Shown here: positions 6,780 through 13,457 of the stretch, in pieces
How the letters are laid out: each line of letters begins with the position of its first letter
Position numbering within the stretch: position 1 is the first letter of the stretch
Made by a program: the position numbers and the translations under genes
Notes under the pieces: generated by a model
The model's database searches: none
Seen by the model: the letters and a program-made list of their open reading frames with translations, nothing else
Told to the model about the DNA's origin: nothing
Assembly (NCBI GenBank): GCA_002067045.1
Contig: MVPZ01000164.1
Coordinates: 1 to 15,462, forward strand
Source: Methanomassiliicoccales archaeon PtaB.Bin134
GTDB lineage: Archaea; Thermoplasmatota; Thermoplasmata; Methanomassiliicoccales; UBA472
Length of the DNA stretch: 15,462 nucleotides
Reading direction: 5' to 3'

Positions 6780-8491
6780 CACATCTCCTCCGGAGCGGCT
6801 ATTCCCATGGTCACCAAAGTGTTCCGCAGCGCCCAGCGCGCCGCCTCCACCAGGCACAGCCTGGCGTCCTGATGCTCCGACCTGAGCACCGGAACGGCGC
6901 CGTAGAACTGGTTCAGGGCCGAGGCCAGCTCGTGACCGTAGGTGGGGAGCATGTTTATGCGGCGTTTGTCCCCCGCCTGCCTGACCACTTCCTGGAACTG
7001 CGCCAGTATCCATATGAGCTTCCGCTCGTACGGGTCTGTCAGAACGGATACGTCGGCCCCTTTATTAAAATCTCCCGTCTTGCGAAGTATGGAGCAGCAG
7101 CGGGCGTGGGCGTACTGCACGAAGGGGGCGCTGTTCCCCTCGAAGTTCAAGGCCTCCTCCCACTTGAATATGAGCTGTTTCTCGGCCTGGACGCGAATGA
7201 TGTTGTAGCGCACCGCGCCCACCCCGATGTCCAGGGCGATCTGGCGCTTCTTCCCCTCCTCCAGGTCCGGACGTCTTTCGCAGACCTCCTTGTAGGCCCG
7301 CTCCACCGCCTCCTCCAGCAGGTCGTCCAGGTACACCACCACGCCCTTCCTGGTGGACATGCGCCCCTCGGGCAGGGAGACGAAGGAGTAGTATATGCAT
7401 TCCGGGGAGCGGTCCAGGCCCAATATCTTAAGGGCCGAGGCCAGCTGCTTCTGTCCCAGCTTCTGGTCCTCGCCCAGGATGTTCATCAGCTGGTCCGCGC
7501 GCCGGAACTTGTCCATGTGATAGGCCAGGTCCCTGGTGGTGTACAAGGTCGTTCCGTCCTTGCGGGTGAAGAAGAAGCGGGTGTCCCGCCCGTGCACCCC
7601 GAACTCCTCGAGGTTCAGGAAGTAGGCCCCCTCATCCATCTCCGCGTACGGAGAGGACCTCAGCCTCTGCACGACCTCCCTGGCGCTGCCGTCCAGGATG
7701 AACTGGGATTCGTAGGTGTAGCGGTCCAGGTGCACGTTCACGCCCCCCAGGCTCTCCTTGATCCCGTCGAGCATCAGGTCCACCGTCCGGCGCACCTGGG
7801 ATATGACCTCCGGGTCCCCGGCCTCGAAGCGCTGGGTCATCACCGCGATGTCCTTGGCCACCTCGGGCGAGGACTCCATGAGCTTGTTGGCCGCCTGGTA
7901 GTAGCCCACCAGGCGGTGGTCGTTCTTATCGCGGTCCGCAGGGGCCACATCCCCCTCTTTGAGGTGCGCCAGGCCCCAGGTGAGCAGCACAACCTGCTTG
8001 CCCACGTCGTTGACGTAGTATTCGGTGCTGACCTCGTGGCCGCACATGCGCAGGCATCTTGCCAGAGTATCACCTATGAGGGGGTTGCGGGCCCTTCCCA
8101 CGTGTATGGGGCCGGTGGGGTTCACCGAGGTGTGCTCCAGCAGCACCCTTCCCGGGCGGGGGTCCCCGCGACCGAAATCCTCCCGGCGCTGCAGGGCGTC
8201 CCTGATGACCAGCTCTCCCAGCAGGACCTCGTTCACCCTGAAGTTCAGGTAGCCATTGTCCGCCCAGACCCTGCCGATGCGCTCGTCGGGGGCCAGCCTC
8301 CCGCTCAGCTCCTGGGCGATGGCCGCGGGGGCCTTGCGCAGCTGCTTGGCGAACTGGAAGCACGGCAGGGCCAGGTCGGCCATCTCATGGTCCGGCCTCT
8401 CCAGGGCCACATCTCCCTCGAACCCCAGGGCGGCCAATTCATTCAACAGCCTGCCCTTTATGTGCTCCTCGAAATGACCTAGGGCGTCCAT
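6779..8491 (-). CDS. argS: Arginyl-tRNA synthetase
   Basis: This class I synthetase of 570 residues charges tRNA-Arg with arginine. In order it shows the N-terminal tRNA D-loop-recognition domain (about 1-90), the Rossmann catalytic core with H130-V-G-R-A-R-N in place of the textbook HIGH, the KMSKS equivalent R377-M-S-T-R-K-G, and a helical anticodon-binding DALR domain (about 450-570) ending in the usual APEEM-type C-terminus. The HVGRARN form is, to my knowledge, normal in several archaeal ArgRS. The ATG at 8491 directly follows the TAA of prf1 with no spacer (TAAATG), and the TGA overlaps the GNAT start, so it is the middle gene of a tight, probably cotranscribed and coupled trio. Length and motifs indicate an intact gene. 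Confidence 0.96.
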   Translation of the reverse strand: MDALGHFEEHIKGRLLNELAALGFEGDVALERPDHEMADLALPCFQFAKQLRKAPAAIAQELSGRLAPDERIGRVWADNGYLNFRVNEVLLGELVIRDALQRREDFGRGDPRPGRVLLEHTSVNPTGPIHVGRARNPLIGDTLARCLRMCGHEVSTEYYVNDVGKQVVLLTWGLAHLKEGDVAPADRDKNDHRLVGYYQAANKLMESSPEVAKDIAVMTQRFEAGDPEVISQVRRTVDLMLDGIKESLGGVNVHLDRYTYESQFILDGSAREVVQRLRSSPYAEMDEGAYFLNLEEFGVHGRDTRFFFTRKDGTTLYTTRDLAYHMDKFRRADQLMNILGEDQKLGQKQLASALKILGLDRSPECIYYSFVSLPEGRMSTRKGVVVYLDDLLEEAVERAYKEVCERRPDLEEGKKRQIALDIGVGAVRYNIIRVQAEKQLIFKWEEALNFEGNSAPFVQYAHARCCSILRKTGDFNKGADVSVLTDPYERKLIWILAQFQEVVRQAGDKRRINMLPTYGHELASALNQFYGAVPVLRSEHQDARLCLVEAARWALRNTLVTMGIAAPEEM

Positions 8492-9739
8492 TTACACACC
8501 TATGCTGAATCTGAGCAGTCCGGCGATCCCGCCGAAGGCCTTCAGGAGCATCTCGCCCTCCTCGGACTCCGGGGAGATGAGCTCAACCTTGGTTCCCATG
8601 AGGCCCGCCTGGTCGTACAGGTCGTCCACCAGGTCCATTTCCTTGGAGACGGTCCCGGTGCCACCGCACTTGGGGCAGGGCATGGTGGTCCCCTCAGGGG
8701 CCTTGTCCACGGTGATCTCCAGGGGGCCGCAGGCAGGACAGTCCACGGTGATCCTCCGCTTGCGCAGCCCCTCGGACACCAGAAGCACGTCCACCGCCCC
8801 GATCATGATGGCATGGCGGATCTGGTCCTCGCCGTACACGGAAAGGCCGCCCTCGGTCTTGCGCACCTCGTTCAGGAACTGCTGGAATAACCTCTTCTCC
8901 CTCATGAGGTCCAGGTCGTACAGCTTGTCCTTGGCCTTCTCCACCAGCTCCTTGAGGCCGTACTCGTCCGTGTAACCGGTATCGAAGGTCTCGACGACCT
9001 TCTTGGCCAGCTCGTGATGCAGATACCCCTCCTTCACGAAGAACTCCTTGGAGGGTCCGGGACCCCCGACCAGGATGCCCTGCAGGCCGTCCAGGTTCAG
9101 GAAGGCCTCGGTCATGATGTCCCCGACCTTCTTGTAGTACTCGTTGGCGGAGATCTCGATCAGGCGCTCGAATCGCTGTGCGGATTGACCGCCCATCCTG
9201 TGCTTGGAGGGGACCAGCGACGGCAGGTTCCGAACCACGCTGATGCGCTTCCCCCTCAGGATGCCGATGGTGGCCTCGCTGCGGTCTATGACCACCAGGC
9301 CGAAGACCTTCTTGTCCACCAGCATGTCCAGTAGGGGCTCCAGGTGGAAGTCGGAATCGCATCGGTACAGGAAGGTGGTGATGGGGTCCGGCGGTTCCAG
9401 CACATACTGCACCATCTTGGTCTGGTCCCCGCTGGCCGAGACCTCGCCCACGAAGAAAATGACCCCGTTGGCCGGGGGGGCCTTGAAATACTTAAGCCTG
9501 GCCAGGATTGATTGGATGGCACCCTGCACGTTCTTGCGGGTGCTGGCAGACTTGATGTTGGATGATTGCGAGAACTCCTCACGGAGGTAGGCGGCCACGT
9601 CGGGTATCTGCTTGGTGGGCGGCACGTACACTGAGATGAGCTCGGTGCCCCGGCCCTTCAGCTCCTTGATCTCCTCCAATGCCCTGCGGAAGTCGTACTT
9701 CTGTCGGTCCGTCAGCGTCTCGCCGGTCACTCCTTCCAT
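8492..9739 (-). CDS. prf1: Peptide chain release factor aRF1
   Basis: This 415-residue archaeal class I release factor recognises all three stop codons and triggers peptidyl-tRNA hydrolysis. Stop decoding is marked by N61-I-K-S64 and by Y125-x-C127-x-x-x-F131; the catalytic loop is G183-G-Q185. These positions coincide with human eRF1 numbering. The bases before NIKS read Q58-S-S60 instead of the eukaryotic TAS. A mini-domain near the C-terminus carries four cysteines (C334, C337, C355, C358) that can hold zinc, a feature seen in some aRF1. It is the first gene of the prf1-argS-GNAT cluster and is transcribed divergently from pyrH. ATG 9739 fits the normal N-terminus; no strong ribosome binding site precedes it. 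Confidence 0.97.
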   Translation of the reverse strand: MEGVTGETLTDRQKYDFRRALEEIKELKGRGTELISVYVPPTKQIPDVAAYLREEFSQSSNIKSASTRKNVQGAIQSILARLKYFKAPPANGVIFFVGEVSASGDQTKMVQYVLEPPDPITTFLYRCDSDFHLEPLLDMLVDKKVFGLVVIDRSEATIGILRGKRISVVRNLPSLVPSKHRMGGQSAQRFERLIEISANEYYKKVGDIMTEAFLNLDGLQGILVGGPGPSKEFFVKEGYLHHELAKKVVETFDTGYTDEYGLKELVEKAKDKLYDLDLMREKRLFQQFLNEVRKTEGGLSVYGEDQIRHAIMIGAVDVLLVSEGLRKRRITVDCPACGPLEITVDKAPEGTTMPCPKCGGTGTVSKEMDLVDDLYDQAGLMGTKVELISPESEEGEMLLKAFGGIAGLLRFSIGV

Positions 9740-9802
9740 TGTATGGCAACCTATCCTTTTTTTAGGTGAAAACGGTTCTCACTTATATCTGTTGGTATAC
9801 AA
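9740..9802. promoter_or_regulatory. Divergent promoter region between prf1 and pyrH
   Basis: This 63-base, AT-rich gap must hold both promoters. TTATAT at 9783-9788 reads ATATAA on the minus strand and would start the prf1 transcript near 9760, giving a leader of about 20 bases. For pyrH it lies only 15-20 bases before ATG 9803, closer than expected, so the pyrH promoter is unclear. An imperfect palindrome, TGAAAAC-G-GTTCTCA (six of seven pairs), covers 9767-9781 beside the TATA box and could be an operator. Seven T residues lie at 9757-9763. Confidence 0.5.
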
Positions 9803-10486
9803 ATGGACAAGGTTGTGGTCTCCCTCGGCGGATCGGTCATAGTGCCAGACGATAAGGACGACGTGTTCCTGAAGCGGTTCGCGGAGATGATCGATCCGCT
9901 CTGCGATAAGTACCAGATTTTCCTGGTCTGCGGCGGGGGCAAGGTGGCCAGGTACTACATTAACGTGGGTCGCTCCCTGGGGCTCTCCGAGGAGCAGTTG
10001 GACGAGATGGGGATAATGACCACTCGCATCAACGCCACCCTGGTGGCCAGGGCCTTGGGGCAGAGGGCGATGGAAAGGATCCCCGCGGACGTCATGGAGG
10101 CCCACCGCCTGGAGCGGAAGGGGAAGGTGGTGGTCATGGGGGGCACGGTCCCCGGGCACACCACTGACGCGGTCTCAGCCATGCTGGCCAAGGAGGTCAG
10201 GGCGTCCAGGGTCATAAACGGCACCTCGGTTGACGCAGCGTACACCGCCGACCCCCGCAAGGACCCCCACGCCCGGAGGTTGGGCCGCATCACCCATCAG
10301 CAGCTCTACGAGCTGGTCAACGTCGGGATGCACGGGGCCGGCCCCTCCAATGTCTTCGACCGCCTGGGGGCGCAGATCGCCCGGGACAGCGGCATCGACA
10401 TATGCATCGTCAACGGCAGGGACCTGGAGGACATGGTGGCGGCCATCGAAGGCCGGCAGATAAAGGGGACGGTGGTGTCAGATTAG
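9803..10486 (+). CDS. pyrH: Uridylate kinase, archaeal type
   Basis: This 227-residue amino-acid-kinase-fold enzyme phosphorylates UMP to UDP in pyrimidine nucleotide synthesis. It shows K3 and the S-L-G-G-S11 phosphate loop, V-C-G-G-G-K47, a G113-G-T-V-P-G-H-T-T-D segment that binds UMP, and the nucleotide-binding N139-G-T-S-V-D-A-A-Y-T-A-D-P. The length matches the archaeal form, slightly shorter than bacterial PyrH. ATG 9803 gives the expected MDKVVVSLGGS start. It stops at TAG; readthrough would add only seven codons before a TGA at 10508. The zinc-ribbon membrane gene follows closely and is probably cotranscribed. Confidence 0.95.
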   Translation: MDKVVVSLGGSVIVPDDKDDVFLKRFAEMIDPLCDKYQIFLVCGGGKVARYYINVGRSLGLSEEQLDEMGIMTTRINATLVARALGQRAMERIPADVMEAHRLERKGKVVVMGGTVPGHTTDAVSAMLAKEVRASRVINGTSVDAAYTADPRKDPHARRLGRITHQQLYELVNVGMHGAGPSNVFDRLGAQIARDSGIDICIVNGRDLEDMVAAIEGRQIKGTVVSD

Positions 10487-10495
10487 CTGGACTCC

Positions 10496-10548
10496 AGAGG
10501 GGAAGGATGAAAAGAAGCCGGCCAAGCGCCAGGGCAAGCCGAAGATGA
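10496..10548 (+). other. Strong ribosome binding site and 13-codon frame before the zinc-ribbon membrane gene
   Basis: A purine-rich GAGGGGAAGG (10497-10506) directly precedes ATG 10507. That ATG opens only 13 codons, ending at TGA 10546-10548, which overlaps the ATG of the next gene at 10545 as ATGA. From 10509 the other frame, the one used by the membrane gene, reads codons ending almost always in G or C and encodes a Lys/Pro-rich stretch (EKKPAKRQGKPK). One extra base near the AAAA at 10510-10513 would join ATG 10507 to that frame. It is therefore either the damaged true start or a short coupled leader frame. Confidence 0.45.
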
Positions 10549-11234
10549 AGAAGGCCGCACCGCCCGCGCCGAAGCCCGCCCCCCGCCGGGAGATGCCCCT
10601 GGTCCAGCGCGACGCCCTGATGGCCGGGGGGACCTTCGCCATCGTCGGCGCGCTGCTCATGCTGCTCTCAGCGTTCCTCCCCTGGCTCCGATCCAACGGC
10701 CAGGACCTGAACTCCCTGGACCTGGTAGGGGAGGACCCCGTCTTCGCCCTGATATTCGCCGCCGCTGCCACCGGGGCTGCCCTGCTGGCGCTCACCTCGG
10801 TGACCATGCTCCGCGTGTTCCGTACCCGCAGCCCCCTGGGGCGCATACCGCTGTACCAGGCCATCGTGGCCATGGCCGGTTCTCTCCTGGTCATCGCCAC
10901 CGTGCTGTTCATGCAGCAGGAGTACTACGGCGGCGAGGACCTCTACGGCGCGGGAGCCTTCCTGGGAGTGGTGGGGGCGATACTGGTCATGGCCGGGTCC
11001 CTGCTCATCCATCTCATGTCCGGACACAGGCAAAAGCAGCCCACCGGGTTCCAGGCCTTGGCGGAGAGGAGCATGAAACCACAGGGCAGGAAGGAATGGA
11101 AGCCCCCGGAGGTCTCGGTCAAGCTGCCCACCTGCCCCACCTGTGGAGAGGGGCTGCAGCCGGGATGGAAGGCCTGCCCCAACTGCGGTCGGGCCCTGAT
11201 CACCGGGGACATGGAGGAGAGGGAGACCCTCTAG
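10545..11234 (+). CDS. Four-helix membrane protein with C-terminal zinc ribbon
   Basis: I recognise no named family. From ATG 10545 the protein has 229 residues: a Lys/Pro-rich cytoplasmic N-terminus (1-20), four hydrophobic helices at about 27-48, 66-90, 102-123 and 137-158, a basic linker, and a zinc ribbon with C197-x-x-C200 and C211-x-x-C214 inside CPTCG and CPNCG. Both ends should lie in the cytoplasm. The N-terminus is uncertain: the same frame stays open back to a TAA at 10461 without ATG, GTG or TTG, and the coding signal extends to about 10509, so the true start is probably upstream. It follows pyrH by 58 bases and ends in TAG, within the CTAG shared with the dtdA stop. Coding status is confident; function is unknown. 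Confidence 0.75.
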   Translation: MKKAAPPAPKPAPRREMPLVQRDALMAGGTFAIVGALLMLLSAFLPWLRSNGQDLNSLDLVGEDPVFALIFAAAATGAALLALTSVTMLRVFRTRSPLGRIPLYQAIVAMAGSLLVIATVLFMQQEYYGGEDLYGAGAFLGVVGAILVMAGSLLIHLMSGHRQKQPTGFQALAERSMKPQGRKEWKPPEVSVKLPTCPTCGEGLQPGWKACPNCGRALITGDMEERETL

Positions 11235-12061
11235 AGGTCCTCCAGTTCCTCCCCTTCCAGCACCCGGTATCCCGCATCCTCTATCAGGCCCCTGATCCTT
11301 CTGGCCTCCGGCCTGGAGAAGGATTTCTTGTGCACATAGGCCGCATCGGCCCGGCTGGCGGCCATGGCCTTGGCCAGGAACACCTGCACCTCCTGGTCCG
11401 ACCTTCCGTCCACGACATGCTTGGCCATCATGTGGCCGAACCTCACCTTTTTGGTAAGGGTGACCTCGGTGAAACGCGGGGCGTAATGGCCGCCTCCCAC
11501 TCCGATCACCACCGGCCCCTCTGCGGGGGCGCTTTCGAGCAAGGCCTTGGCCATGGCCCTCGCCGCGGCCACATCTCCCCATCTGCTCTCGTCGCTACCG
11601 ATCTCCACGTAGGTGGTGGGCACCTCCAGGAAGGGGCCGTGATGGGTCACCTCGTATGAGACCTCGAAAGGAAGCCCCTTAGCCATGATGGACAGGGTAC
11701 GCAGAAGCCCGCTGAGGAAGGAGGGAGAGGCGGGCACCAGCTCCCCCTGCCGCCCGCCGAAGTCCGCCTTGCCGAAGTTGCCGATGGGGTGCATGGTGAG
11801 GGTGGGCTTTCCAGAGGCCGCCCGGTGCTTGGAGAGGAAGACCACCTCGTCCACGTCCACCTTGAGTTCATCGTGCACCAGGCGGTCCACGTGGTCCAGG
11901 CGGAGGTGCAGCTCGTCGGTGGTGACCATGAGCATGCCCGTCGATCGATGGCAGGGGCGTCCCTGGAACTCGCCCTCCTCCTGCCAATCCCCGATCTCCA
12001 GAAGGCGGTCGCGCAGGTTAACACTGGCCACATCGGGGGTGCTGGTCACCAGGAGTCGCAT
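11231..12061 (-). CDS. dtdA: D-aminoacyl-tRNA deacylase, archaeal GEK1 type
   Basis: This 276-residue, presumably zinc-dependent hydrolase removes D-amino acids wrongly attached to tRNA. Family marks in order are F75-L-S-K-H79-R, L-T-M-H91-P-I-G-N-F, F101-G-G, the E137-V-T-H140-H141-G-P strand, V152-E-I-G-S near 152-156, and V188-G-G-G-H192-Y-A-P-R-F-T. Length is normal for the archaeal/plant family, which is unrelated to bacterial Dtd. ATG 12061 lies about 25 bases from a TATA-like element, so the message may be leaderless. It is divergent from the winged-helix/TPR gene and its TAG stop overlaps the stop of the convergent zinc-ribbon gene. Confidence 0.93.
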   Translation of the reverse strand: MRLLVTSTPDVASVNLRDRLLEIGDWQEEGEFQGRPCHRSTGMLMVTTDELHLRLDHVDRLVHDELKVDVDEVVFLSKHRAASGKPTLTMHPIGNFGKADFGGRQGELVPASPSFLSGLLRTLSIMAKGLPFEVSYEVTHHGPFLEVPTTYVEIGSDESRWGDVAAARAMAKALLESAPAEGPVVIGVGGGHYAPRFTEVTLTKKVRFGHMMAKHVVDGRSDQEVQVFLAKAMAASRADAAYVHKKSFSRPEARRIRGLIEDAGYRVLEGEELEDL

Positions 12062-12083
12062 GGAACGCCAACCGGCTCGAGGG

Positions 12084-12089
12084 ATATTA
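12084..12089 (-). promoter_or_regulatory. TATA-like element of dtdA
   Basis: TAATAT on the minus strand is centred about 25 bases before the dtdA ATG. This predicts transcription starting at or next to the start codon. No ribosome binding site is visible, which is consistent with a leaderless message. Confidence 0.45.
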
Positions 12090-12147
12090 CAGTTGCGCAG
12101 GGAGGCTCAGCACCATCGCAGCTTTTCGCTCTGATTATCAAAAACGC

Positions 12148-12172
12148 TACATGTAACCGCATGGGGTTTAAG
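12148..12172 (+). promoter_or_regulatory. Palindrome and TATA-like element before the winged-helix/TPR gene
   Basis: TACATGTA (12148-12155) is a perfect 8-base palindrome. TTTAAG (12167-12172) lies about 31 bases before ATG 12201 and is the best TATA candidate for that gene. The pair sits in the 139-base divergent region with dtdA. Apart from an AT-rich patch at 12131-12146, I see nothing else in the gap. Confidence 0.3.
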
Positions 12173-12200
12173 TCGGTGCGACATTGGATGGGCGATTGCT

Positions 12201-13457
12201 ATGGCCACACCGATCACGGTAGGGGAAAGGATCGTGCTGCACCTAGCGCAGTATTCAAAGCATCTGAACGACTTCGACGCTCCGTTCGAGGTCAGCCAGG
12301 ACGGGATCGGGGAGGCACTGCGCATCTCCCGCGCCCATGCCGCCATCGAGCTCAAGAAGCTCAAGGAGGCCGGAACGGTGGCCGAACGCATAGCCCACAT
12401 CCGGGCCGGCCCGGTCAAGCGCAAGGTATACTTCCTGACCGAGTCAGGGGAGCAGAGGGCCCGCAACCTGAAGGACTTCGCCAACCGGCAGGGCATAGAG
12501 ATATCTCCGCTGCTGGACCTGCGCAAGTGCAAGGGGGAGGACCTGTGGGAGCAGCTCAATCCCGAATCACGGTCCCTGATGGCCAAGGCCTGCGTGTTCC
12601 GCAAACCGTTCAAGAGGTCCTCCCTGCCGCAGACCACGGTGAGCATCCTGCCGGAGGACCGGGAGGGCATTGTGGACATGCCCTCGTCCCTGCGTTCTTC
12701 CATCCCAGGGCTGCTGGAGAAGGGGCAGCTCAAGGAGGCCCACAGCTTCGCCGCCGACTACTGGCTGGAGGAGGGCGATTACGTGGAGCGGCTGCACCAC
12801 CTGCTCATGGCCAACCGGTCCATGGAGGCGCAGATGCTGCTGGTCAACCGGGGAATGCAGATGGCCAGCTCCTCAGGCCCGGTTCTGCTGGCCTCGCTCA
12901 AGGAAATGGGGGAGGTGCCTCCCCGTTACGCCAAGGAGATCCGCAAGGTGCGGGGACTGGCCGCCCTGAAGGCCATGGACATACATTACGGAATGAAGGT
13001 CGCTGGGGAGATGGTGCTCACCGCGGATCCGGAGGAAATGCTGGACGGGATCGAGCTGAAAGGAAGGCTGCTGCTGGCCGACAGACAGCCCCAGGAGGCC
13101 CTGGCCAACCTGGAGCAGGCCAGGGCCGAGCGCCATTCGCCCCTCCTGGACTGCGATATCGCCAATTGCCTGGCGCTACTGGAGAGGAGGGAGGAGGCCC
13201 TCCGCACCATCGAATCCGTCGGACGGAAGGCCCCCATAGGCGACCCGGATGTGCTGGAGGAGGTCTACGCCCGGAAGGGGCAGGTGCTGGCCCTGCTGGG
13301 GAGAACGGAGGACGCCATCGCCAACTTCAGCAAGGCGCTGGGTCTGGCCAGGCCCGGGGACAAGCGGGCGATACACTCATCCATGGCTGAATGCTACGAG
13401 GTCCTGGGGATGAAGGACAAGGCCCGGGAGTACTCCCGCAAGGCCCTCAGAAGATAG
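12201..13457 (+). CDS. Winged-helix DNA-binding protein with TPR repeats
   Basis: This 418-residue protein of unknown function is probably a transcription regulator or scaffold. Residues 8-87 form a MarR-like winged helix: a helix with GERIVLHLAQY, a helix-turn-helix around S32-Q-D-G-I-G to K54 with the recognition helix near 44-57, and a basic wing (R68 to K75) leading to YFLTESG. A linker of about 80 residues follows. From about 165 to 418 the protein is all-helical and TPR-like; the best repeats are at 286-312, 318-340, 353-382 and 390-416 (A-x-x-x-Y/C-x-x-L-G patterns such as KGQVLALLGRTEDAI). No nucleotide-binding motif is seen. It is divergent from dtdA and overlaps the end of pheS by 11 bases. 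It ends in TAG. The architecture is clear; the target genes are unknown. Confidence 0.82.
   Translation: MATPITVGERIVLHLAQYSKHLNDFDAPFEVSQDGIGEALRISRAHAAIELKKLKEAGTVAERIAHIRAGPVKRKVYFLTESGEQRARNLKDFANRQGIEISPLLDLRKCKGEDLWEQLNPESRSLMAKACVFRKPFKRSSLPQTTVSILPEDREGIVDMPSSLRSSIPGLLEKGQLKEAHSFAADYWLEEGDYVERLHHLLMANRSMEAQMLLVNRGMQMASSSGPVLLASLKEMGEVPPRYAKEIRKVRGLAALKAMDIHYGMKVAGEMVLTADPEEMLDGIELKGRLLLADRQPQEALANLEQARAERHSPLLDCDIANCLALLERREEALRTIESVGRKAPIGDPDVLEEVYARKGQVLALLGRTEDAIANFSKALGLARPGDKRAIHSSMAECYEVLGMKDKAREYSRKALRR

Noticed and set aside
6780..7013. N-terminal extension of the GNAT frame into argS
   Set aside because: The added residues are low-complexity and come from inside argS; ATG 6779 coupled to the argS stop gives a normal GNAT start.
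8083..8104. HVGR in place of HIGH in ArgRS, suspected loss of a catalytic histidine
   Set aside because: HVGRARN is, as far as I recall, a normal form in archaeal ArgRS, and the rest of the enzyme is complete.
6872..8482. 536-codon open frame antisense to argS
   Set aside because: It is a shadow of high-GC third positions; argS on the other strand is intact with all motifs.
9795..9800. GTATAC palindrome directly before the pyrH start
   Set aside because: Six bases of symmetry is too short to support an operator; it also lies too close to the start codon for a TATA box.
12062..12200. Possible tRNA or small RNA gene in the 139-base dtdA/TPR gap
   Set aside because: No cloverleaf, T-loop consensus or strong stem was seen; the gap is explained by two promoters.
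11789..13390. 533-codon plus-strand open frame running across the dtdA start and the winged-helix/TPR gene
   Set aside because: The translation is Gly/Arg/Pro-rich with no recognisable domain and overlaps two well-supported genes.
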